This document shows, piece after piece, positions 7,059-12,843 of a DNA stretch of 14,292 nt. The notes under the pieces were generated by a model. It was given only the letters and a program-made list of their open reading frames with translations. It made no database searches and had not been told where the DNA came from. The stretch's first letter is position 1. Each line of letters opens with the position of its first letter. Source of the DNA: an uncultured Clostridia bacterium (GTDB taxonomy: Bacteria; Bacillota; Clostridia; Oscillospirales; CAG-272); the NCBI GenBank assembly GCA_945949385.1, contig CAMFEL010000040.1:1-14292 (forward strand), in the 5' to 3' direction. A program made the position numbers and the translations under genes.

Positions 7059-7748
7059 TCAGCGTGTTTCTCCGCTCATATGCTTATATATTTCGCGCAG
7101 GGTATTGTTTTCTATACGGGAAACATAGGAGCGGGATATTCCCAGCTTTTGCGCCGTCTCACGCTGTGTCAGCGGCTCTTTCCCGTCAAGCCCGTAGCGC
7201 ATTACGATAATACTGCGTTCCCGTTCCCCCAGTTTGTCTTTTATGTAACCGAGTGCGGCGCTTACACGCATTTTTTTATGCAGATCGTCGGCTATTGTGT
7301 CTTCACAGCGGATTATGTCCATATATGTCAGCGGGTTTCCGTCGCGGTCTGTGTCGATGGTTTCGTATATGGATATGTCATTCTGTGCTTTCTTTTTAGA
7401 GCGGAAATGCATAAGAATTTCGTTCTGAATACATTTTGCACCGTATGTGGCAAAGCGGGTGCCATTGCTGCTGTCAAAGGTGTCTACCGCTTTTATAAGT
7501 CCTATGGTGCCTATGGAGATAAGATCATCCTGCGCTTCCCTGCAGGAGTAGTATTTCCGAACTATATGGGCTACAAGGCGCAGATTATGCACTATAAGCG
7601 CTTCCCTTGCGTCTGCGTCTCCCTCTTTCATGCGGCGCATCAGTTCTGCCTCCTCTTTTTTTGTCAGAGGGTCCGGAAAATGCTGCACCGTGTCGGCATT
7701 AAGTACGGCGGCGGACAGAATCGCCAATATAAGCAGCAATGTTTCCAT
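7059..7748 (-). CDS. sigK: RNA polymerase sporulation sigma factor, SigK type
   Basis: This 229-residue sigma-70 family protein matches the late mother-cell factor SigK. It begins with a hydrophobic stretch (residues 2-16) followed by VQHFPDPL, as in pro-SigK; in Bacillus the pro-sequence is removed at the forespore membrane by SpoIVFB. Region 2 is complete: HNLRLVAHIVRKYY (54-67), LISIGTIGLIKAVDTF (76-91) and TYGAKCIQNEILMH (101-114). The linker IYETIDTDRDGNPLTYMD resembles the SigK form and lacks the signature of SigE. Region 4 carries the helix-turn-helix LTQRETAQKLGISRSYVSRIE (about 193-213). The reading frame is uninterrupted, so there is no skin-type insertion. A GGGG stretch 7 nt before the ATG is only a modest Shine-Dalgarno. 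SigK drives coat and late spore genes, so the host should be a spore former. No flanking sporulation genes are seen. Confidence 0.88.
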   Translation of the reverse strand: METLLLILAILSAAVLNADTVQHFPDPLTKKEEAELMRRMKEGDADAREALIVHNLRLVAHIVRKYYSCREAQDDLISIGTIGLIKAVDTFDSSNGTRFATYGAKCIQNEILMHFRSKKKAQNDISIYETIDTDRDGNPLTYMDIIRCEDTIADDLHKKMRVSAALGYIKDKLGERERSIIVMRYGLDGKEPLTQRETAQKLGISRSYVSRIENNTLREIYKHMSGETR

Positions 7749-7802
7749 AAGTTTACCCCGCTTTGCAGAATTTTCAAAAGAACGTTATTCGGCTTCTATG
7801 AA

Positions 7803-7825
7803 ATTATATGCGTTACGGCTTGACC
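7803..7825 (-). promoter_or_regulatory. Possible mother-cell promoter/SpoIIID-like site for sigK
   Basis: On the minus strand CATATAAT (7810-7803) matches the SigE -10 consensus at 7 of 8 positions and would start RNA near 7796, 48 nt before the sigK ATG. Just upstream, GGTCAAG (7825-7819) differs at one base from the SpoIIID core GGACAAG. In Bacillus sigK is transcribed by SigE with SpoIIID. There is no recognisable -35 at the right distance, so the call rests on short matches. Confidence 0.3.
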
Positions 7826-7848
7826 CGACACACAAAATCGTATAAAAT
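7820..7848 (+). promoter_or_regulatory. Vegetative-type promoter for the HAD hydrolase gene
   Basis: TTGACC (7820-7825) and TAAAAT (7843-7848) are separated by 17 nt, predicting a start near 7855 and a leader of about 23 nt. The -35 lies within the SpoIIID-like box on the opposite strand, so the divergent sigK and HAD promoters share DNA. Confidence 0.6.
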
Positions 7849-7877
7849 AATCAAAAAAGGATAAAAGGTTACTGCTT

Positions 7878-8525
7878 ATGGCAAAATACGGACTTATTAT
7901 CTGGGATTTTAACGGTACCGTAATTGACGATACTCAGATAAGCATAGAGTCAATAAATACTGTTCTCGGGAGGCGCGCTCTGCCGCAGCTTTCCGGAAAA
8001 GCCGCATTTCAGGATATTTTCACCTTCCCCGTGGAAGAATACTATCGCAGGCTCGGCTTCGATTTTTCAAATGAACCGTACAGCGTGCCTGCCGACGAAT
8101 GGGTGGAGCTGTACAATGCTGAAAAATTCCGCGCGCCGCTTAATCCCGGAGTTTATGAGACGCTGGCGGCAATTAAAGAAGCGGGTGTGCGGCAGATGAT
8201 TCTGTCTGCTTCCGAAAAGTCTCTTCTGTACGAGCAGCTTAAGCATTTGGGCGTTTCGGAATTTTTTAACGAAATTCTCGGCTGCGGTGATGTTTACGCG
8301 GCGGGAAAGCTTCAGCTTGCAAAAAAATGGGCGGAAGATAAGTGCGCCGAGGAAATGAAAAAGACGCTGTTTGTAGGCGATACGGACCACGATTTTTTAT
8401 GCGCCGAGAGTATTGGCTGTGACTGTGTTCTTTACAGCGGCGGTTTTATGTCAAGAAGGCGTCTTCAGGCTCTCGGAGCGCCTGTGATCGACAGTATTTC
8501 CGAAGTGTGCTCTTACATATTTTGA
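7878..8525 (+). CDS. HAD superfamily hydrolase (phosphoglycolate phosphatase-like)
   Basis: This 215-residue protein has the haloacid dehalogenase fold motifs in order. Motif I is WDFNGTVIDD (9-18) with nucleophile Asp10. Motif II is the ILSAS segment (108-112). Motif III is a lysine near GKLQLAKK (143-150). Motif IV is GDTDHD (167-172). The cap lies between motifs I and II (about 20-95). Asn12 replaces the usual second Asp of DxDGT; such DxNGT forms occur in a subset of phosphoglycolate phosphatase-like proteins, so activity is not excluded, but the acid/base step would differ. AAAAGG stands 9 nt before the ATG, and an upstream promoter fits. The substrate is unknown. It is divergent from sigK and about 100 nt before the DUF378 gene, with no clear terminator between, so the two may be co-transcribed. 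Confidence 0.85.
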   Translation: MAKYGLIIWDFNGTVIDDTQISIESINTVLGRRALPQLSGKAAFQDIFTFPVEEYYRRLGFDFSNEPYSVPADEWVELYNAEKFRAPLNPGVYETLAAIKEAGVRQMILSASEKSLLYEQLKHLGVSEFFNEILGCGDVYAAGKLQLAKKWAEDKCAEEMKKTLFVGDTDHDFLCAESIGCDCVLYSGGFMSRRRLQALGAPVIDSISEVCSYIF

Positions 8526-8624
8526 CGCCTTTTTATTAAAATAATAAACCGCGCTTTTCGGGGCAAAATAAGGCGGGGAGTATCCCTGAATTCTCTTAAT
8601 TTACCGAAAGGCGTTAGCAATAAT

Positions 8625-8834
8625 ATGGTTATGGACAGAATTTCTATGATACTCGTTATCATAGGCGCGCTCAACTGGGGCAGCATCGGTCTTTTCCGTT
8701 TTGACATAGTCGCATGGATATGCGGCGGTCAGGACGCAGTGGTCGCAAGAGTCATATATACAGTTGTGGCTCTGGCGGGACTGTGGTGTATTTCTCTTCT
8801 TTTCAGAAGAAGAGAGGCACGCTACGAAAGCTGA
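8625..8834 (+). CDS. DUF378 family small membrane protein
   Basis: The 69-residue product has two hydrophobic helices (about 7-27 and 40-58) and the ALNWGSIGLF motif (15-24) typical of the DUF378 (YuzA-like) family, ending in a basic RRREAR tail. No biochemical role is known for the family. GAAAGG lies 13 nt before the first ATG, and a second in-frame ATG two codons later would be 19 nt away, so the first is preferred. It is followed by two tandem terminator hairpins. The 99-nt gap before it (8526-8624) contains no strong promoter. An ACGCCTTT segment (8525-8532) could pair with AAAGGCGT around its Shine-Dalgarno (8607-8614), which is a weak observation. Confidence 0.85.
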   Translation: MVMDRISMILVIIGALNWGSIGLFRFDIVAWICGGQDAVVARVIYTVVALAGLWCISLLFRRREARYES

Positions 8835-8846
8835 CGGCTCTAACTG

Positions 8847-8867
8847 TCGGTGCGCGCACCGAATTTT
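8847..8867 (+). terminator. First of two tandem terminators after the DUF378 gene
   Basis: A perfect 16-bp palindrome (8847-8862) can fold as a 6-bp stem TCGGTG/CACCGA around CGCG, followed directly by ATTTTTG. It begins 13 nt after the stop codon. The short stem and five T's fit a modest intrinsic terminator placed before the stronger one. Confidence 0.5.
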
Positions 8868-8868
8868 T

Positions 8869-8907
8869 GTAAAAATACCCGCCGATGGCGGGTATTTTTA
8901 CTTTTTT
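8869..8907 (+). terminator. Strong intrinsic terminator
   Basis: A perfect 15-bp stem (8869-8883 with 8887-8901) has a 3-nt loop GAT and six G:C pairs next to the loop, followed by six T's (8902-8907). The A-run in the left arm also gives a T-run on the other strand, so it could act in both directions. It insulates yajC from upstream transcription. Confidence 0.93.
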
Positions 8908-8951
8908 AACGGCGTCTCGGTACTTTTTTGTGAATTTTTTTAACAAACCGC

Positions 8952-8980
8952 TTGATTATGACGCATTAATAAGATATAAT
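8952..8980 (+). promoter_or_regulatory. Vegetative promoter for yajC
   Basis: TTGATT (8952-8957) and a perfect TATAAT (8975-8980) have a 17-nt spacer. Transcription should begin near 8987, so the in-frame ATG at 8979 lies inside the -10 box and cannot be the start of yajC. Confidence 0.8.
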
Positions 8981-9008
8981 GTTTTTACTAATTTTTACGG
9001 AGGACAAT

Positions 9009-9344
9009 ATGAGCTATATCAATATGTTTCTTTCTACTGAACCTGTAGGCGGCTTTATGGGCTTTATGACCAAGTACGGCGGCACTATCATTCTGGTAGT
9101 AGCTATGATTCTGATTTTCTACTTTTTCCTTTACAGACCTCAGAAGAAGCAGGAAAAGGAAGCTGCTCAAATGAAGAACAGTCTTCAGATAGGCGACGAG
9201 GTTACCACTATCGGCGGTATAATCGGCGAGATCGTGTCCATCAAGGACGAGACCTGCGTTATCGAGACCAGCAAAGACCACTGCAAGATCCGCATTCTTA
9301 AGAGTGCCATCAGCAAGGTCGATGTTAAGGCTGACGAGAAATAA
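9009..9344 (+). CDS. yajC: YajC, Sec translocase accessory subunit
   Basis: The 111-residue product is a typical YajC: a short extracytoplasmic N-terminus, one membrane helix (about residues 24-41), then FLYRPQKKQEKE (40-51) and the cytoplasmic domain with LQIGDEVTTIGGIIGEI (58-74), the most conserved part of the family. YajC associates with SecDF, YidC and SecYEG; no secD or secF is in the window. The start at 9009 is chosen because GGAGG sits 5 nt before it and because an upstream ATG at 8979 falls within the promoter. In Clostridia yajC is often followed by a TIGR04086-type membrane protein, as here. It has its own promoter, and a terminator-like hairpin follows 11 nt after the stop. Confidence 0.95.
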   Translation: MSYINMFLSTEPVGGFMGFMTKYGGTIILVVAMILIFYFFLYRPQKKQEKEAAQMKNSLQIGDEVTTIGGIIGEIVSIKDETCVIETSKDHCKIRILKSAISKVDVKADEK

Positions 9345-9354
9345 TGTCATATTT

Positions 9355-9407
9355 CAAAGCCCTTTGCAATATCTTTTGATTAAGAGATATTGCGGAGGGT
9401 TTTGTTT
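9355..9407 (+). terminator. Long terminator-like hairpin that holds the next gene's Shine-Dalgarno
   Basis: Positions 9355-9377 pair with 9382-9404 in a continuous stem of about 23 bp, including four G:U pairs, around a 4-nt loop GATT. The core CCCTTTGC/GCGGAGGG is followed by TTTTGTTT. It is therefore a good intrinsic terminator or attenuator for yajC. The GGAGG (9394-9398) of the following gene is inside the 3' arm. Confidence 0.7.
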
Positions 9408-9842
9408 ATGGAAAAAGATGAAAAAGGCGCGACTTCGTCGCTGATTTCCGGTTTTCTTTTTGGCGCGGCTGTCTGGGCGGCTTTGTCCGTTGTGCTTATT
9501 CTTTTATGCGCTGCTGTTTCCTATATGAATCCGGACCCGGAGAAGCTGATGGCACCGCTGGGTGTTGCCTCTCTTTATATTGCCCTTGCCGTCGGAGGTA
9601 TTACGGCAGCAGTAAGAGGCGGAACGCTACTTTCTTCTGCAGCAGTCGGCGCCGCCGCGCTTGCCGTACTTCTGATATCGTCGGCTTTGAAGCCCGACGG
9701 TTTGGCGACACACGGCGCGGGCATTCAGGCTCTGCTTTACTGTCTGACTGTACCGGCGGCGCTTATGGGAGGATGTGCGGCAATTATTGCAGCGAGGAAG
9801 CGTGCCTCTTCCCCGCACAGAAAACGCAGACGCAAAAGATAA
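9408..9842 (+). CDS. TIGR04086/DUF3792-like four-helix membrane protein
   Basis: The 144-residue product has four hydrophobic segments (about 13-38, 48-69, 74-94 and 104-127), many Gly/Ala small residues, and a very basic Arg/Lys C-terminus. Position directly after yajC, length and topology match the TIGR04086 (DUF3792) family seen in Clostridia; its function is unknown. The start at 9408 is chosen because GGAGG lies 9 nt upstream; the in-frame TTG at 9390 would place that site inside the coding region. The Shine-Dalgarno is buried in a 23-bp hairpin, so translation may depend on opening it. Family assignment by sequence alone is moderate because these proteins are low in distinctive residues. 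Confidence 0.75.
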   Translation: MEKDEKGATSSLISGFLFGAAVWAALSVVLILLCAAVSYMNPDPEKLMAPLGVASLYIALAVGGITAAVRGGTLLSSAAVGAAALAVLLISSALKPDGLATHGAGIQALLYCLTVPAALMGGCAAIIAARKRASSPHRKRRRKR

Positions 9843-9891
9843 TCTTAAAGTGTTGCGCCGCTTCTGCTTGCTGAATATTAACCGAAAATAG

Positions 9892-9919
9892 AAAAAGCGC
9901 TTAAAAAGAAGCGTTTTTT
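9892..9919 (+). terminator. Intrinsic terminator after the TIGR04086-type gene
   Basis: An 11-bp stem (9892-9902 with 9909-9919, one G:T pair) encloses a 6-nt A-rich loop, and its right arm ends in six T's. It lies 50 nt after the stop and separates this block from the htpG promoter immediately downstream. Confidence 0.75.
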
Positions 9920-9931
9920 CATTGACTTTCA

Positions 9932-9960
9932 TTGACAAATATTGCAAACGGGTCTAAAAT
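9932..9960 (+). promoter_or_regulatory. Near-consensus promoter for htpG
   Basis: TTGACA (9932-9937) and TAAAAT (9955-9960) are separated by 17 nt. A second TTGAC (9922-9926) lies 10 nt upstream as a direct repeat but has no matching -10. The predicted start near 9967 gives a leader of about 155 nt. No CIRCE element (the HrcA operator) is seen at or near the promoter. Confidence 0.85.
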
Positions 9961-9966
9961 AGTAAG

Positions 9967-10121
9967 GTACGCTAAAATTTTTGCTTTTTTCCCGCCGCGA
10001 GAGCTTTTGCTCTGCGTCGGAGCCGCTTCGTCGCCGGAAAACGGGCGGCTGAAAAAAGCCCGCACGAAATTAAGCGCAAAACAGTATCAACGGAATCAAC
10101 GGAAATGAAAGGATGATCAAA
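9967..10121 (+). promoter_or_regulatory. Structured 5' leader of htpG
   Basis: The predicted untranslated region can form a hairpin at 9992-10020 (core AGAGC/GCTCT around TTTT, extended by G:C pairs with one mismatch). A second hairpin at 10021-10050 has a six-pair outer and a three-pair inner stem. A competing stem CGGGC/GCCCG (10042-10046 with 10058-10062) would disrupt the second hairpin. A tandem 9-nt repeat ATCAACGGA (10086-10094, 10095-10103) lies just before the ribosome site. No known riboswitch class is recognised. Confidence 0.4.
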
Positions 10122-11972
10122 ATGGCTGAAATCAAAGGCGGGATCGGCGTTGAAGTCGATCATATTTTTCCGGTAATCAAAAAATGGCTTTACTCCGAAA
10201 AGGAGATTTTTCTGCGTGAGATAGTATCAAACGCATGCGACGCGGTGACTAAGCTGAGAAGGCTTATTTCTCTCGGCGAGGACGCCGCGAGAGATATTCC
10301 CGACGAGGGCTTTAAGGTGACTGTGGAGCTTGACAGGGACGCCCGCACTATTACCGTTACGGACAACGGAATCGGTATGACAGAGGAAGAGGTACAGAAG
10401 TACATCTGTCAGATAGCTCTGTCCGGTGCCCTTGACTTTGTTCAAAAATATGACAAGGAAGGCTCCGCCGACACCGGTATAATCGGTCATTTCGGCCTGG
10501 GTTTTTACTCCGCATTTATGGTAAGCTCAAAGGTCGAAGTGCTTACTCATTCATATACAGGTGCCCCCGCCGTAAAGATGGAATGCGACGACGCCGGCTC
10601 TTACGTTATCGACACGGAATACGTGGGCGCTCCCGAGCGCGGTACCGCTGTTGTCATGCACATAAGCGAAGAGGGAGAGGAGTATCTCAATTCATCGGAG
10701 CTTCGCCGCATTCTTAACAAATACTGTGCCTTTATGCCGGTTGAAATATATTTTGATGACGGTGAAAAAGAGGCTGAGGGCGAGGACGATGAAAAGAAAG
10801 CCGCCGCTCCGAAGCCTGTAAACGATACTGCTCCGCTGTGGCTGAAAAATCCCTCCGACTGCAGCGACGAGGAATACAAGGAATTTTACCGCAAGGTATT
10901 CAACGATTATCGCGAGCCTCTGTTCTGGATACATCTAAAGGCAGACTATCCGCTGAATTTCAGGGGTATTTTGTACTTTCCCCGCATAAATTCCGAGTTT
11001 GAAAGCATTGAGGGACAGGTAAAACTGTACTACAATCAGGTGTTTGTGGCCGATAATATCAAAGAAGTTATACCCGAATATCTGCTTATGCTGAAGGGTG
11101 TGCTTGACTGTCCCGAGCTGCCGCTGAATGTTTCCAGAAGCTATTTGCAGGACAGCGTATATGTGAAGAAGATCGCAAACCATATTACAAAGAAGGTTTC
11201 GGACAAGCTCTCTGCTATGTTCAATGCTGACAGAAGCACCTACGAGGAAAAGTGGAACGACATAAAAACCTTTGTGGAATACGGCGCGCTGAGGGACCGC
11301 AAGTTCTATGACCGTGTATCCTCATGCATACTTTACCCTAAGTGCGGCGGAGGCTTCTGCACTTTGGACGAGTATCTTGAAAACGCAAAGGAAAAGCACG
11401 AAAACAAAGTATACTACGCCTGCGACGAGACGGCTCAGGCAGGATATATTCAGATGTTTGAAAAGGAAGGCATTGAAGTCCTGCTGCTGCGACACATAAT
11501 CGACACCCAGTTTGTACAGATGGTGGAGAATGTGCGCGAGGGCGTTAAGTTCTGCCGCGTTGATTCCGAGCTTGCCGATTCAATGAAGGGTGACGGCACA
11601 CAAGAGGTCGAAGGCGCCGCAGACATATTCAAAGCCGTTGTTCCGGAGGGCACGGAGATAGTATTTGAGGCGCTTAAAGACGAAGCTTTGCCCGCAGTTC
11701 TCAATGTCAGCGAGGAAAGCCGCCGCATGGAAGATATGATGAAGCTATACAGCGCACAGGGTGCAGGTGTTCCCTCTTTCCCCGTGGAGTCAAAACTCAT
11801 ACTGAATTCCTCCTGCCCTACAATAAAAGCTCTGCCCGATATGGAAAAAGAAAAAGCCGAGCTTACGGCAAAACAGATATACGATCTGTGCCTTATTACT
11901 CAGAATAAAATGGATCCGGAAAAGCTTAAGTCTTTTCTCAGTGACTGCTACCGGATCCTGACTATGATCTGA
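10122..11972 (+). CDS. htpG: HtpG, bacterial Hsp90 chaperone
   Basis: The 616-residue product has the Hsp90 architecture. Its N-terminal GHKL ATPase domain shows FLREIVSNACDA (30-41) with catalytic Glu33 and Asn37, VTDNGIGM (79-86) and GHFGLGFYS (122-130). A short acidic linker (about 212-236) follows. The middle domain has PLFWIHL, FRGILYFPRI and the ELPLNVSRSYLQ segment with the ATP-contacting Arg. A C-terminal dimerisation domain follows. HtpG is a cytosolic, ATP-driven folding chaperone. The lid differs from the usual IAKSGT form, reading IALSGALDF (98-106), and the glycine-rich loop has His and Leu in place of the commoner Gln and Val. The start is the second ATG: AAAGG is 9 nt before 10122, while the in-frame ATG at 10113 directly abuts it. 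A strong promoter and long leader precede it; the next gene follows after 2 nt. Confidence 0.95.
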   Translation: MAEIKGGIGVEVDHIFPVIKKWLYSEKEIFLREIVSNACDAVTKLRRLISLGEDAARDIPDEGFKVTVELDRDARTITVTDNGIGMTEEEVQKYICQIALSGALDFVQKYDKEGSADTGIIGHFGLGFYSAFMVSSKVEVLTHSYTGAPAVKMECDDAGSYVIDTEYVGAPERGTAVVMHISEEGEEYLNSSELRRILNKYCAFMPVEIYFDDGEKEAEGEDDEKKAAAPKPVNDTAPLWLKNPSDCSDEEYKEFYRKVFNDYREPLFWIHLKADYPLNFRGILYFPRINSEFESIEGQVKLYYNQVFVADNIKEVIPEYLLMLKGVLDCPELPLNVSRSYLQDSVYVKKIANHITKKVSDKLSAMFNADRSTYEEKWNDIKTFVEYGALRDRKFYDRVSSCILYPKCGGGFCTLDEYLENAKEKHENKVYYACDETAQAGYIQMFEKEGIEVLLLRHIIDTQFVQMVENVREGVKFCRVDSELADSMKGDGTQEVEGAADIFKAVVPEGTEIVFEALKDEALPAVLNVSEESRRMEDMMKLYSAQGAGVPSFPVESKLILNSSCPTIKALPDMEKEKAELTAKQIYDLCLITQNKMDPEKLKSFLSDCYRILTMI

Positions 11973-11974
11973 CC

Positions 11975-12790
11975 GTGGGACAGAATACGGCGTATGCCGA
12001 AAACGAGGTTTTCAAGAAGAATTTTGCAATCGCCGATGATTATGGAGCTACAGCACGCGCCATACTGTCGGCACAGATTGAAGAATTTGTACTGCATATG
12101 TCTAAATCCGGCGAAAGGCTTACTCCCGCAGAAGTTTCGAGGGTATATACCGAGTTTTTCGATGATGGCCTTATTTCTGACATCTTTTTCGATATATGCA
12201 GACGCCTATATTCGATTTCTGTCTTGAAAATAATGCAAACAGACGGTGAAATTTCAAGCAGCAGTGTGGCATTTACTGACAATATTTTTTCTTCGGCGGC
12301 TGTCGAAAAGCTTTGTCCCAACGCTGTCAAAGAGCATTTCAGCGATTTCAGAAGCGCTTGCGAGGCTGTATTCTATGAAAAGTGCGACTGCTGTATACTG
12401 CCTGTGTACGGAACCGATGACGGTTTCTTTCCTACTTTCTTTAAGCTGATAAAGGCTTATGAGCTTAAAATCAGCAGAGTCTGTACTGTGGAAAAGCCTT
12501 CGTCAGATGCTGAAATACGGTATGCTTTACTTACAAGAAGCGTTAACTTTGACGGCGCGGAGCGCATTGTTGTCAGTTTTGCCGACAAAGGAGAGCGGCT
12601 TGCAAAGCTGCTTGCGGTGCTTGGAGGCGCCGGATGTACGCCCGCGTTCATATACAGCTTTCCCGATGTGTACAATACTGATATGACGGAATATACCGTA
12701 TGTCTGCGTTTATCAGACCTTGATGCACGGTGCCTTGCTTTTTTCCTTGATGCCGCCCTGCCCGCTCATACGGTTGTCGGCGCATTTTAA
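11975..12790 (+). CDS. Unassigned protein resembling a degenerate prephenate dehydratase with ACT-like C-terminus
   Basis: I cannot name this 271-residue protein with confidence. Residues about 97-190 follow the prephenate dehydratase pattern: an initial 'VAFTDNIFSSAAVEKL' segment, FSDFRSACEAVFYEKCD (122-138) followed by ILPVYGTDDGF where dehydratases have PIENSxxGSV, then YELKISRVCTVE, and LLTRSVNF (185-192) where dehydratases have the catalytic TRF. Residues about 195-271 could be an ACT domain. The N-terminal 95 residues are helical and could correspond to the chorismate mutase part of P-proteins, without its key residues. The likely catalytic motifs are altered, so enzyme activity is doubtful. 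The start is GTG at 11975, 2 nt after htpG; the frame is closed upstream by a stop at 11942, and no clear Shine-Dalgarno is seen, suggesting coupling to htpG. Confidence 0.7.
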   Translation: MGQNTAYAENEVFKKNFAIADDYGATARAILSAQIEEFVLHMSKSGERLTPAEVSRVYTEFFDDGLISDIFFDICRRLYSISVLKIMQTDGEISSSSVAFTDNIFSSAAVEKLCPNAVKEHFSDFRSACEAVFYEKCDCCILPVYGTDDGFFPTFFKLIKAYELKISRVCTVEKPSSDAEIRYALLTRSVNFDGAERIVVSFADKGERLAKLLAVLGGAGCTPAFIYSFPDVYNTDMTEYTVCLRLSDLDARCLAFFLDAALPAHTVVGAF

Positions 12791-12795
12791 CTCGA

Positions 12796-12837
12796 TTGCC
12801 GAACTGATATATACGGCAAACCAAGAAAGGATCCTTT
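12796..12837 (+). repeat. Inverted repeats before the phosphosugar mutase gene
   Basis: TTGCCG (12796-12801) and CGGCAA (12814-12819) form an inverted repeat with a 12-nt gap. Just after it the 12-bp palindrome AAAGGATCCTTT (12826-12837) contains the AAAGG that serves as Shine-Dalgarno for the next gene. They could be an operator or a weak RNA fold. No T-run follows, so this is not a terminator. Confidence 0.35.
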
Positions 12838-12843
12838 ATTTTT

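Noticed and set aside
7080..7823. 247-codon open frame on the plus strand opposite sigK
   Set aside because: It is the reverse of highly conserved sigma factor codons, rich in Cys, Tyr and Phe, with no known motif.
8522..8550. Possible promoter TTGACG with A/T-rich -10 before the DUF378 gene
   Set aside because: At 17 nt the -10 would be TAAACC, and TAATAA is only 15 nt away; neither is convincing.
8979..9008. Upstream in-frame start for yajC at 8979
   Set aside because: The ATG lies in the TATAAT box of the yajC promoter and before the GGAGG site, so it is not in the transcript.
9390..9407. Upstream TTG start at 9390 for the TIGR04086-type gene
   Set aside because: The GGAGG ribosome site would be inside the coding sequence. 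ATG 9408 has it at a proper distance.
9920..10121. CIRCE (HrcA) operator before htpG
   Set aside because: No TTAGCACTC or GAGTGCTAA half-site is present in the region.
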